64,000 nt of DNA from Nocardia jiangxiensis NBRC 101359 (GTDB taxonomy: Bacteria; Actinomycetota; Actinomycetes; Mycobacteriales; Mycobacteriaceae), in the NCBI RefSeq assembly GCF_000308615.1, contig NZ_BAGB01000166.1:1-64000 (forward strand), read 5' to 3'. A program made the translations under genes and the position numbers. Shown here one piece after another: positions 26,129-34,435 of this stretch. The stretch's first letter is position 1, and each line of letters begins with the position of its first letter. The notes beneath the pieces are model-generated. The model had not been told where the DNA came from. It worked only from the letters and a program-made list of their open reading frames with translations, and did not search any database.

Positions 26129-26470
26129 CGAATTCTCCCTAGCTCATTCGCGCGAGCGCGTGGTGGCCGAGATCGCCGCAACGACGCTCGAACTGGCATG
26201 CATTGTCAGATTGACACTATAGAGCGCCTCTCGGACTGACAAGAAAGATCGCCTGACGACATCCCATGCACGGTGTATAAGGAAGTTTCGACGATCGGTG
26301 CCGTCCACGAACGAATATAGACAAGGTGTCAGATCATCGCTTACTGTGGTGTGACACAGACCCCACGAACACATCATCTGGTCGCGCCGGACGCGCGGCG
26401 CCGGCACCGGTTCACCCGGCCGGGCCCGCGTGCACGAAGCCGCACCCAACTATGCCGATCGGAACACACG
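26129..26470. promoter_or_regulatory. Divergent control region
   Basis: A 342-base gap with no gene. It contains tgtcagattgaca (26204-26216) next to the CoA-transferase remnant and a GTGTCA/TGACAC pair about 22 bases apart around 26328-26357, nearer the ligase gene. An in-frame upstream extension of the ligase through this region lacks ligase homology. Confidence 0.45.
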
Positions 26471-27979
26471 ATGACGATCTCCCTCCTGCTCGAGATGGCG
26501 GTTGCCGCGAATCCGGAGCGCGTCGCCCTCACCACGGGTGACCGGTCCCTGACCTACCAGGAGTTCAGCGACCTGGTCAGGGGCGTCGGCTCGGCACTGC
26601 GCCGATCCGGGGCCGAACACCTCGTCTATCTGGGCGGCTCCGGTATCGAGTTGCCCGCACTGCTGTGGGGCGCGGCCTACGCCGGAATCCCGTTCGTACC
26701 GGTGAACTACCGGCTCGAGGCCGGCCGCCTGGTCCGGCTCATCGAGCGAGTCGGCAACGCGCTCGTCATCGCCGCACCGCGATACGCCGAATCGGTGGCA
26801 CACGCGGGCGCCACCGTCGAAACCACGGACGCGTTCTTCGCGCGCACCGCAGACGAGGCGCTGCCGGCCGCCGACGCCGATCCCGAGGGCCCCGCGGTGA
26901 TCCTGTTCACCAGCGGAACCACCTCGGAGCCCAAGGCGGTCGTGCTGCGGCACAGCAATCTGCTGAGTTACGTCATGGGTACCGTCGAATTCGGTGCGGC
27001 GGATCCTGCGGACGCCACGCTGGTCACCGTGCCGCCGTACCACATCGCCGGAATCGGCACGATCCTGACGAACTTCTACGCGGGCCGCCGGATCGTGTAT
27101 CTCCCCGATTTCGACGCACACGAGTGGCTGCGCCTGGTCCGCGAGGAGGCCGTCACCTCCGCGATGGTGGTGCCCACCATGCTGGACCGGATCGTGTCCG
27201 CCGTGGGTGCGACGGTCGCCGACGCCCCCACGCTGCGGTCCCTGTCCTACGGCGGCGCACGCATGCCGCGCCCGACGCTGGAGGCTGCGCTGCGGGCATT
27301 CCCGGGTACCGGATTCGTCAACGCCTACGGCCTCACCGAAACCAGCTCGACCATCGCACTGCTCGGCCCCGAAGACCACCGGACCGCGATGAACAGCGAC
27401 GATCCCGCCGTGCAGGCTCGGCTCGGCTCGATCGGGCGCGCGGTGCCCGATATCGAAATTCTCATCCGCGACTCCGATGGGAACCCCGTCGCCACCGGCG
27501 AACAGGGCGAATTGTGGGTTCGCGGACCGCAGGTCTCCGGCGAATACATGGGCGCGGGCTCGGTGCTCGACGCCGAGGGCTGGTTCCCCACCCGCGATCT
27601 GGCCTATCAGGACACCGAGGACTTCCTGTTCATCGTCGGCCGCAACGACGACACGATCATCCGCGGCGGCGAGAACATCGCACCGGCCGAAATCGAGGAC
27701 GTCCTCATCGACCATCCGGGGGTGCGGTCGGTCGCGGTGGTCGGAGTTCCCGACGAACACTGGGGACAGGCGATTCTCGCCGCCGTCGTCCCCGAAGGCG
27801 ATGAGCCGCCCGAACCCGAGCGGCTGTTCGAATTCGTGCGCGCCCGGCTGCGTTCCTCGCGCACGCCGGATCACCTCGTCTTCCGCACCGAGCTTCCGGC
27901 CACCCCCACCGGAAAGATCCTGCGCAAGGACATCGCCGCCGATTATCTCGCCGATGCGGCCGCCGATTCGGTCCGCTGA
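26471..27979 (+). CDS. AMP-dependent acid-CoA ligase
   Basis: A 502-residue member of the acyl-CoA synthetase/AMP-ligase superfamily. The phosphate loop is LFTSGTTSEPKAV, the A5 motif YGLTETSS, the A8 hinge region GRNDDTIIRGGENIAPAEIED, and the C-terminal catalytic Lys is in PTGKILRKD. It activates a carboxylic acid to its CoA thioester through an acyl-AMP. The start at MTISLLLEMAVAANPERVAL fits the family. It heads a plus-strand operon with a small conserved protein, a racemase and a hydratase. Confidence 0.9.
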   Translation: MTISLLLEMAVAANPERVALTTGDRSLTYQEFSDLVRGVGSALRRSGAEHLVYLGGSGIELPALLWGAAYAGIPFVPVNYRLEAGRLVRLIERVGNALVIAAPRYAESVAHAGATVETTDAFFARTADEALPAADADPEGPAVILFTSGTTSEPKAVVLRHSNLLSYVMGTVEFGAADPADATLVTVPPYHIAGIGTILTNFYAGRRIVYLPDFDAHEWLRLVREEAVTSAMVVPTMLDRIVSAVGATVADAPTLRSLSYGGARMPRPTLEAALRAFPGTGFVNAYGLTETSSTIALLGPEDHRTAMNSDDPAVQARLGSIGRAVPDIEILIRDSDGNPVATGEQGELWVRGPQVSGEYMGAGSVLDAEGWFPTRDLAYQDTEDFLFIVGRNDDTIIRGGENIAPAEIEDVLIDHPGVRSVAVVGVPDEHWGQAILAAVVPEGDEPPEPERLFEFVRARLRSSRTPDHLVFRTELPATPTGKILRKDIAADYLADAAADSVR

Positions 27980-28004
27980 TTCGCCCCCCGAAAAGGAGTG
28001 ACAC

Positions 28005-28310
28005 ATGGTGAAATCCGGAACCCGGTTGCGGAGTCAGGTCTGCAGTACGGAAGTGATCGTGGTGCGGGCCGGTGACGGCGCCGCGGAATTGCGTTGCGGC
28101 GGAGTACCGATGGTCGACCTGGACCAGCCTCGCGAATCGGCGGCCGGTCCGGCCGCGGAGTTCTCGGGCGGCACACTCATCGGCAAGCGCTATGCGGACG
28201 CCGACGGCACCATCGAGGTGCTGGTGACCAAGCCGGGCGCAGGCTCACTGGGCCTCGGCGAAATCGCCCTGTCGGTGAAGACCGCGAAACCCCTGCCCGC
28301 CAGTGACTGA
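28005..28310 (+). CDS. Conserved actinobacterial protein of unknown function
   Basis: A 101-residue protein starting MVKSGTRLRSQVCSTEVIVVR. Two Cys (QVCSTEV and ELRCGGVPM) are followed by GGTLIGKRYADADGTIEVLVTKPGAGSL and an end rich in Leu and Lys. I recall similar small proteins with the same Cys-spaced start in mycobacteria, next to acyl-CoA synthetases, but without an assigned role. The two Cys could bind metal with a partner or be redox-active. AAAAGGAG lies 6 bases before the ATG. It overlaps the racemase start by 8 bases, so it is co-translated with it. Confidence 0.78.
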   Translation: MVKSGTRLRSQVCSTEVIVVRAGDGAAELRCGGVPMVDLDQPRESAAGPAAEFSGGTLIGKRYADADGTIEVLVTKPGAGSLGLGEIALSVKTAKPLPASD

Positions 28311-29400
28311 TGCGGTGAACGCATCCGGTGCGGGCCCCTTGGCCGGTGTGCGAGTGATCGAACTCGCCGCCATGGGTCCCGCGCCGCATGCCGCGATGAC
28401 ATTGGCCGACCTGGGCGCGGACGTCGTCCTGATCGATCGCCGAAATCCCGAAGCGCCCGGCCACCGGCCCGCCCAGCAGCGCGGACGCACCCTGGTCGAA
28501 GCCGATCTGAAGGATCCCGCGGACCGCGAGCAGATCCTGTCCCTCGTCGAACGAGCCGATGTGCTGGTCGAGGGCCTGCGGCCCGGAGTCACCGAACGCC
28601 TCGGCATCGGACCGGAGGTGGCGCTCGAGCGCAATCCGCGGCTGATCTACGGCCGCGTCACCGGCTGGGGGCAAACCGGGCCGCGGGCCCAGCAGGCCGG
28701 GCACGACCTCAACTACATCTCGATCACCGGGCTGTTACACGCCGTCGGCCGTGCCGGTCAGCGGCCGGTTCCCCCGCTGAACCTGTTCGGCGATTTCGGG
28801 GGCGGCTCGATGTGGCTGGTCGTCGGCGTTCTCGCCGCACTGGTCGAACGTCAACGCTCCGGCCGGGGACAGGTCATCGACGCCGCCATGGTGAACGGGG
28901 CCCCGGCCCTGGCACATCTGCTGTGGTCGATGCGCGCCGCGGGCCGCTGGTCCGACGAGCGCGGCGCCAATATCTTCGACGGTTCCGCGCCGTTCTACGA
29001 CACCTACGAATGCAGCGACGGCCGCTATGTCGCGGTGGCCGCGCTGGAGCCGAAATTCTATGCCGAGCTGCTGCGAATTCTCGACATCGACCCGGAAATG
29101 CTTGGCCCGCAACGAGATACGAGCGGCTGGGCGAAGATGCGGAAAGTCTTCGCCGAGACATTCGCGACCCGCTCGCGCGAGGATTGGACGAGGGTGTTCG
29201 GCACCGCCGACGCGTGCGTGACACCCGTGCTGACGATGACCGAGGCCCAGCAGGACGAGCAGATGCGCGCCCGCGGCGTCTTCGTCGATATCGACGGTGC
29301 CGTGCAACCGGCGCCCGCACCGGTCTTTTCCCGCACTCCCCCGGCCGTCCCCGCACCGCCGCCGCGGCGGCCGGTGGATATCGCAACTGTATGGAAATGA
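28303..29400 (+). CDS. Alpha-methylacyl-CoA racemase family protein
   Basis: A 365-residue class III CoA-transferase fold protein of the racemase branch. The residues equivalent to the mycobacterial racemase catalytic set are present: His134 in AGHDLNYIS, Asp164 in GDFGGGSMW and Glu249 in ALEPKF. The GDFGGGS loop separates it from true CoA-transferases. It would epimerise 2-methylacyl-CoAs (for example sterol or pristanic side chains) so that beta-oxidation can proceed. The GTG start overlaps the upstream gene. Confidence 0.9.
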   Translation: MTDAVNASGAGPLAGVRVIELAAMGPAPHAAMTLADLGADVVLIDRRNPEAPGHRPAQQRGRTLVEADLKDPADREQILSLVERADVLVEGLRPGVTERLGIGPEVALERNPRLIYGRVTGWGQTGPRAQQAGHDLNYISITGLLHAVGRAGQRPVPPLNLFGDFGGGSMWLVVGVLAALVERQRSGRGQVIDAAMVNGAPALAHLLWSMRAAGRWSDERGANIFDGSAPFYDTYECSDGRYVAVAALEPKFYAELLRILDIDPEMLGPQRDTSGWAKMRKVFAETFATRSREDWTRVFGTADACVTPVLTMTEAQQDEQMRARGVFVDIDGAVQPAPAPVFSRTPPAVPAPPPRRPVDIATVWK

Positions 29401-29441
29401 ACGAATCCGCCGTATGGCGGACCCGAAAGGTAGGGACCCAG

Positions 29442-30254
29442 GTGACCAGTAGCCACACCGAGGTCGAGGCACCGACCGTTCTCCTCGAACGTCACGGCCA
29501 CGTCCTGCTCATCACGCTCAACCGCCCGCAGGCCCGCAACGCGGTCAACGCCGAGATGTGTGTTCAGGTCGGCGATGCGCTGGAAGCGGCCGAGGACGAT
29601 CCGCAGATCCGCGCGGTGGTGCTCACCGGCGCCGGGGACAAGGCGTTCTGCGCGGGGGCCGACCTGAAGGCGATCTCCCGCGGTGAGGCGGTGATTCCGA
29701 AGGATCGCGAACACTGGGGGCTGGCCGGTTACGTATCGCATCCGATCAGCAAGCCGACCATCGCCGCGGTCAACGGACCGGCGCTGGGCGGCGGCACCGA
29801 ATTGGTGCTCGCCAGTGATCTGGCGATCGCCGCGGACACCGCGACCTTCGGCCTGCCCGAGGTTACCCGCGGACTGATCGCCGGTGCCGGTGGCGCGTTC
29901 CGGCTGCCCACCCGGCTGCCGCAGGTGGTGGCGATGGAACTGCTGCTCACCGGGGATGCGATCAGTGCCGAGCGGGCCCTGGAATTGAATCTGGTCAACC
30001 GTGTGGTCCCCGCCGCGCAGGTACTGGAGCAGGCGTTGAATCTGGCCCAGCGGATCGCGGACAACGCACCGCTCGCGGTTCAGGCCACCAAGCGCATCGC
30101 TCTCGGCCAGAGCGGCGGCGGCGAACGTCCCGATGAGGAGCGTGGCTGGGCGGCGACCACCTCGGAGTTGTCCGGGGTCGCGTACTCCGAGGATGCGCAG
30201 GAGGGTCCGCGTGCCTTCGCGGAAAAGCGCAAACCGCTGTGGAAGGGGCGCTGA
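29442..30254 (+). CDS. Enoyl-CoA hydratase/isomerase (crotonase family)
   Basis: A 270-residue crotonase. Oxyanion-hole segments are CAGADLKAIS and NGPALGGGTELVLASDLAIA. FGLPEVTRGLIAGAGGAFRLPTRLP carries the usual catalytic region with Glu in the GLPEV motif. The C-terminus EGPRAFAEKRKPLWKGR is typical. GTG 29442 is chosen for its AGGTAGGGA site; in-frame ATGs at 29391 and 29397 are alternatives but overlap the racemase end. Followed by a strong terminator. Confidence 0.9.
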   Translation: MTSSHTEVEAPTVLLERHGHVLLITLNRPQARNAVNAEMCVQVGDALEAAEDDPQIRAVVLTGAGDKAFCAGADLKAISRGEAVIPKDREHWGLAGYVSHPISKPTIAAVNGPALGGGTELVLASDLAIAADTATFGLPEVTRGLIAGAGGAFRLPTRLPQVVAMELLLTGDAISAERALELNLVNRVVPAAQVLEQALNLAQRIADNAPLAVQATKRIALGQSGGGERPDEERGWAATTSELSGVAYSEDAQEGPRAFAEKRKPLWKGR

Positions 30255-30287
30255 CCGCGCGGCCCTCGCCCGCGTTCCGACACGGAA

Positions 30288-30328
30288 AATGCTGGGTGCC
30301 CGGACATTTCGTCCGGGCACCCAGCATT
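30288..30328. terminator. Strong bidirectional hairpin
   Basis: Perfect 17-base arms (30288-30304 and 30312-30328) around catttcg, followed on the plus strand by gttctttctg. It lies between the hydratase (plus) and a minus-strand fragment, so it serves both. Confidence 0.85.
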
Positions 30329-30365
30329 GTTCTTTCTGTTGTAGTCAACTGGCCGATGGCCGGAT

Positions 30366-30608
30366 TCATCGCCGCGACATCGCGAGCCCCATTCCGGTGA
30401 TCCATTTCTCCACCGGCTCGTAGGAAACGGTGTCGAACGGCTTCCCGCCGCCGGCCGCGCCCGCGGCCAGCCAGGTCCGGACCTCATTGGCGCCGACACC
30501 GGCCCGCTCGGTGGCGACCTCAGCGAGCCCGGCCAACCGGGTGACGTCCCAGACGGTCAGGGCGTCGAGGAAGGCGCGGGTTCTAGCGGCGGGTCGCCAT
30601 TCCCGCAT
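30366..30608 (-). CDS. Unidentified open reading frame, possible C-terminal gene fragment
   Basis: An 80-residue frame ending ANEVRTWLAAGAAGGGKPF-DTVSYEPVEKWITGMGLAMSRR. I do not recognise it. Codon use in the second half looks genuine (GC-rich third positions), but the start region overlaps the SDR 3' end by 26 bases and lacks a ribosome site. It therefore resembles the tail of a gene whose front is missing. Given several beheaded genes nearby this is plausible. It could also be a small intact gene. Confidence 0.4.
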   Translation of the reverse strand: MREWRPAARTRAFLDALTVWDVTRLAGLAEVATERAGVGANEVRTWLAAGAAGGGKPFDTVSYEPVEKWITGMGLAMSRR

Positions 30609-31422
30609 CGACGTTGAGGGTGCTCCCGGTGAACGAGCGCCCCGAGTCCGTGATCAGGAAAAGGATCGCCGCACTGACATCACGCGGCTCGATCATCGGC
30701 AGATCGGGCAGCAGGGTCTGCATGGCATTGGCCAGGTTCGGATATGCGCCGAGCACATTGAACAGCTCCGGGTTCTCCGTCACCATCGGCGTCGCGCAGT
30801 TGGTCGGCGCGACACCGTTCACTCGAATGTGGTACTGAGCAAGATAATTCGCATATTGCCGCACCATTCCGGTCAGCGCGAGTTTCGCCATGCCGTAGGC
30901 GTCGTCACCGCCGGTTCCATTGCCGAGTCCCAGCATGGCCGCCATCGAGCTGGTCACCACGATATTGCCATCCCGGTGGCCCTGCTCGCCGCGCTCGATC
31001 AGATGCGGCAAGGCGACGCGAATCGTATTCCAGGGCCCGATCAGCAGCAGATCGATACCGGCGCGAAAGGCTTCGGCGGCATCCCGCTCACCGGTATTGC
31101 TCAGCAGCACACCGGCATTGGCCAGAACGGTATCGATATGACCGAACCGTTCGACGCCGGCGTCGAACGCGGCCTGCAGCGAGGCCAGGTCCCGGATGTC
31201 GGCCTTGCGAGCCAGCATCGACCGGCCGGTCTTCTCGACCAGGCGCACGGTCTCGTCGAGATCTTCGGCGGTGCCGAGTTTGTACGGCACGAGGTCGATA
31301 TCGTGGCAAATATCGATTCCGACGATGTCGGCGCCTTCCTCCGCGCACCGAATCGCATGCGATCGGCCCTGACCGCGTGCGGCCCCGGTGATGAAGACGA
31401 CTCTGTCCTCGAGCTGGCCCAC
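30583..31422 (-). CDS. Mycofactocin-coupled SDR family oxidoreductase
   Basis: A 279-residue SDR. It begins VGQLEDRVVFITGAARGQGRSHAIRCAEEGADIVGIDIC, the hallmark start of the mycofactocin-coupled group, which keeps NAD(P) bound and passes electrons to the peptide cofactor mycofactocin. Catalytic Ser lies in VVTSSMAAM, and Tyr/Lys in DAYGMAKLALTG; it ends in TGSTLNVDAG. The start is set at GTG 31422; an in-frame ATG at 31473 would add 17 residues without family similarity. Downstream of a CoA-transferase and aldehyde dehydrogenase on the same strand, it probably oxidises an alcohol intermediate. No mycofactocin synthesis genes are in the window. Confidence 0.88.
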   Translation of the reverse strand: MGQLEDRVVFITGAARGQGRSHAIRCAEEGADIVGIDICHDIDLVPYKLGTAEDLDETVRLVEKTGRSMLARKADIRDLASLQAAFDAGVERFGHIDTVLANAGVLLSNTGERDAAEAFRAGIDLLLIGPWNTIRVALPHLIERGEQGHRDGNIVVTSSMAAMLGLGNGTGGDDAYGMAKLALTGMVRQYANYLAQYHIRVNGVAPTNCATPMVTENPELFNVLGAYPNLANAMQTLLPDLPMIEPRDVSAAILFLITDSGRSFTGSTLNVDAGMATRR

Positions 31423-31475
31423 TGTCTTGTCCTGTTCTGTTGTCGGAGTGGCGATTCGGTGCCCAGAGGGCACGG

Positions 31476-32687
31476 TCAGATGACGGCCCCGGACTCTTTC
31501 AGGGCGATGATGCGGTCCCAGCCCAAGCCCAATTCCTGCAGTACGTCGTCGGTGTGCTCACCGTGACCGGGCGCCGGGCGCAATGCCGCGGGGGTCTCGT
31601 CGAACTGGACCGGATTGGCTGCCAGCGCAAAGGTATTGCCGTTGGCGTCGGTCACCTTCGGCAGATAGCCATTCGCGTTCACCTGTGGATCATCGTGCAG
31701 TTCGAGTGCCGATTCGAAGGCATCCCACACCCCGTCGAAATCCTCCAGCTGCTTGCGCCAATGTTCGAGCGGCTGCGATTCGAATGTGCGGCGGAGTTCC
31801 GCGGTGCATTCGCGGCGGTTGGCGAAACGGACGCGAGCGTCGGCGAAACGCTCGTCGGAGACCAGATCCGGACGGCCGATGCGAACGCACAGATCAGGCC
31901 AGAAGCGATCGGACTGCAACAGCACCAATGCCAGGAACCGGTTGTCCTGGGTGCGATAGATGCTGGTCGCCGGGTTGGGCATTTCCTCGAGGTCGTATTT
32001 CGGGATATTCGAGCCGATCACCTTCGAGCCCACCACATCCGGGCCCAGCTGCCACAGCGCCGTCGCCAGCAGTGATACGTCCACGACCGCGGCCTCACCC
32101 GTGCGCTCCCGCTTGTACAGGGCCGCGGCGACACCGCCGGCGATGGCGAATCCGCCGAATACGTCGCCGAAGGCCGGCCGCTGAATCGGCGGATAACTAC
32201 CGTCGGCCCCGGTCAGCGCGTCACCGATGCCGCCGCGTGCCCAGTAGGCCGCCAGATCGAAGCCGCCGCGGTCGGCCTGCGGCCCCTTCGTCCCGTAGCC
32301 GTGCCCGCGTGCGTAGATGATCTTCGGATTGCGCGCCCGGATCGCGTCGAGACCGACGCCCAGGCGCTGCTGCGAGCCCGGCAGCAGATTCGTCGCGAAG
32401 ACGTCGGCCTGTTCGACGAGTTTGTACAGGATTTCCAGCCCTTCGGGATTGGCGACGTCCAGGCCGACGCTGCGTTTTCCCCGATTGGGCTGCTCGATGA
32501 AATGGTTGACGCCGGTCGCGCCGGCCACCACTCCGGAATTGATCAATCCGCGCTGCGGATCCCCGGTCTCCGGGTGTTCGATCTTGATAACGTCGGCACC
32601 CCAGTCCGCCAGCACCGCACCCGCGGACGGAACAAAAGTCCATGCGGCGAGTTCGACGACTTTCACGCCTTCGAGAATCGGCTCCAT
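31476..32687 (-). CDS. Class III CoA-transferase (CaiB/BaiF family)
   Basis: A 403-residue protein. The N-terminal LEGVKVVELAAWTFVPSAGAVLADWGADVIKIEHPETGDP is the classic family start. The catalytic Asp sits in RPAFGDVFGGFAIAGG, and the linker ARGHGYGTKGPQADRGGFD is typical. It moves CoA from a donor acyl-CoA to a free acid. It starts at ATG 32687 with AAAGGA upstream. 55 bases separate it from the aldehyde dehydrogenase upstream and about 50 from the SDR downstream, so the three form an alcohol/aldehyde/acid-CoA series. Confidence 0.9.
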   Translation of the reverse strand: MEPILEGVKVVELAAWTFVPSAGAVLADWGADVIKIEHPETGDPQRGLINSGVVAGATGVNHFIEQPNRGKRSVGLDVANPEGLEILYKLVEQADVFATNLLPGSQQRLGVGLDAIRARNPKIIYARGHGYGTKGPQADRGGFDLAAYWARGGIGDALTGADGSYPPIQRPAFGDVFGGFAIAGGVAAALYKRERTGEAAVVDVSLLATALWQLGPDVVGSKVIGSNIPKYDLEEMPNPATSIYRTQDNRFLALVLLQSDRFWPDLCVRIGRPDLVSDERFADARVRFANRRECTAELRRTFESQPLEHWRKQLEDFDGVWDAFESALELHDDPQVNANGYLPKVTDANGNTFALAANPVQFDETPAALRPAPGHGEHTDDVLQELGLGWDRIIALKESGAVI

Positions 32688-32742
32688 TCGACCGGAGTCC
32701 TTTCTTTCCTTCGTTCTCGGTTTCGGAGACACCTCTACGGAG

Positions 32743-34224
32743 TCAGCGGAATCCGACAACCTTTGTTTGCAGATATTGTTCGAAGCCTTCGCGGCCGTTC
32801 TGGCGGCCCAGGCCGCTGTGTTTGTAGCCGCCGTACGGCGAGTCGGCGCCGTAGAACATTCCGCCGTTGACCATCAGCGTGCCGGTGCGGATGCAGCGCG
32901 CGACCGTGTCGGCACGTTCGGGATCAGCACCCCAGACCGCCCCGGACAACCCGTACGGACTGTCGTTGGCGATGCGGATCGCGTCCTGGTCGTCCTCGAA
33001 CGCAATGACCGCGAGGACCGGACCGAAAATCTCCTCCCGGGCGATGGTCATCGCATTGTCGACATCGGCGAACACCGTCGGCTGGACGTAGTAGCCCGTC
33101 GGCAGATCCTCGGGACGGCCCCCGCCGATGGTGATCCGCGCGCCTTCCTGCTCACCCTTGCGGATGTAATTCAGCACCCGGTCGCGCTGGCGCGCGTTGA
33201 CCAGCGGGCCGCAGAAAGTGGCCGGATCGGCGGGATCGCCGCACGAAATTCCACCGAATGTCGCGGTCGCGATCTCGACCGCCTCCGCATAACGGCTGCG
33301 CGGCACCAGCAGCCGCGACGGCAGCGCACATCCTTGACCGGCATGCATGCAGGCGATCATCGATTGCGGGATGACCGCGCCGAAATCGGCGTCGTCGAGC
33401 ACCACCATCGCATTCTTGCCGCCGAGCTCGAGAAATGTCCGCTTCAATGTCGCGGCTGACAACTCCACGATGCGTTTACCGACACCGGTCGAGCCGGTGA
33501 ACGACACCATATCCACCCTGGGATCCACCAGCAGCCGCTCGGCGACGCCGTTGTCCGACGTTGTCACCACATTGAATACGCCCGGCGGAATATCGGTCCG
33601 CTCGGCGACGAGCCGGCCGATCCGTGTCGCGCCCCATGGTGTATCCGGAGCGGGCTTGAGAATGACGGTATTGCCCGTGGCCAGAGCCGGACCGATTTTG
33701 TTGAGAGCGACTTCCACCGGAAAGTTCCACGGCACGATGGCCGCCACCACACCGATCGGCTCTTTCGTCACGCGGCGGTGACTGATCGCGCCGAACAGTT
33801 CGGTTTCGGGCAGCATTCGCTCCCACTCGAATTCGTCGATGTAGTCGGCGGGATATGCGATCGCGTCGGCCAGCGGCCAATCGAGCTGGGCCAGATGGGT
33901 GATCGACACCGGCGATCCCGCCTCGGCGACCAGCTCGGCTCGAAGCGCTTCCCTCTCCTCCTGCAACGCCTCGTGCAACTGCCGCAGGCAGTGTTTGCGG
34001 AATTCCCGATCCACGGCCCAGGTCCCGGTGTCGAATGCGGCACGCGCCGCCGCGATCGCACGATCCACATCCGGTCCGCCGGCGTCGGCGGTATCGCCGA
34101 TGACCTCTTCGGTCGCCGGATTGACGTTGTCGTACCGAGCGCCCGAGGCCGCATCGGTCAGGACACCATCGATCAGCATGCGCGCTTCACCGCGGGCGAT
34201 TTCGGATGTCGTGCTGGCTGTCAT
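32743..34224 (-). CDS. Aldehyde dehydrogenase family protein
   Basis: A 493-residue NAD(P)-dependent aldehyde dehydrogenase. Active-site residues are Asn167 (PWNFPV), Glu266 (FLELGGKN) and Cys299 (HAGQGCALPSR). The cofactor loop FTGSTGVGK and the late EEIFGPVLAVIAF and GGYKHSGLGRQNG motifs are all present. It oxidises an aldehyde to the acid used by the adjacent CoA-transferase. First gene of the minus operon; the AT-rich palindrome at 34289-34302 lies 65 bases upstream. Confidence 0.92.
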   Translation of the reverse strand: MTASTTSEIARGEARMLIDGVLTDAASGARYDNVNPATEEVIGDTADAGGPDVDRAIAAARAAFDTGTWAVDREFRKHCLRQLHEALQEEREALRAELVAEAGSPVSITHLAQLDWPLADAIAYPADYIDEFEWERMLPETELFGAISHRRVTKEPIGVVAAIVPWNFPVEVALNKIGPALATGNTVILKPAPDTPWGATRIGRLVAERTDIPPGVFNVVTTSDNGVAERLLVDPRVDMVSFTGSTGVGKRIVELSAATLKRTFLELGGKNAMVVLDDADFGAVIPQSMIACMHAGQGCALPSRLLVPRSRYAEAVEIATATFGGISCGDPADPATFCGPLVNARQRDRVLNYIRKGEQEGARITIGGGRPEDLPTGYYVQPTVFADVDNAMTIAREEIFGPVLAVIAFEDDQDAIRIANDSPYGLSGAVWGADPERADTVARCIRTGTLMVNGGMFYGADSPYGGYKHSGLGRQNGREGFEQYLQTKVVGFR

Positions 34225-34288
34225 GATCGCCGAGACTCCTTCGTGTCGGACGAGGGGAACGCGCTGCTGACGTGCTGTGCGTCACAAT

Positions 34289-34302
34289 CGACTATATATA
34301 GT
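34289..34302. promoter_or_regulatory. AT-rich palindrome upstream of aldehyde dehydrogenase
   Basis: gactatatatagtc is a perfect 14-base palindrome 65 bases upstream of the start. It may be an operator overlapping the promoter. Confidence 0.4.
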
Positions 34303-34338
34303 CAGATAATTAGAATCAATGTTCTATCCAGAACCGGG

Positions 34339-34425
34339 TCACGCGGGCGGAAGTTGCCCGCGCAGGAGCAGCCAGGCGATCGACCGCACCAGGCCCAGCA
34401 CCGGATCGACCAGATCGATTGTCAT
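34339..34425 (-). CDS. 28-residue open reading frame after the aldolase gene
   Basis: MTIDLVDPVLGLVRSIAWLL ending in a short tail with LPPA. It starts 10 bases after the Ltp2-like gene and could be a small hydrophobic peptide or the first codons of a gene whose remainder is lost. No family is recognisable. Confidence 0.25.
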   Translation of the reverse strand: MTIDLVDPVLGLVRSIAWLLLRGQLPPA

Positions 34426-34435
34426 GCACCGCCTC

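Noticed and set aside
26350..26360. Repeat of gtgtgacacag at 10801 and 26350 as a shared operator
   Set aside because: Only 11 bases with no flanking similarity and different positions relative to the genes; could be chance.
28812..29441. Upstream extension of the hydratase frame to 28812
   Set aside because: This part lies wholly inside the racemase gene and is Arg-rich shadow; the hydratase homology begins near 29442.
34289..34302. gactatatatagtc as a terminator
   Set aside because: It is AT-rich and weak and lies upstream of a gene start, so an operator or promoter element is more likely.
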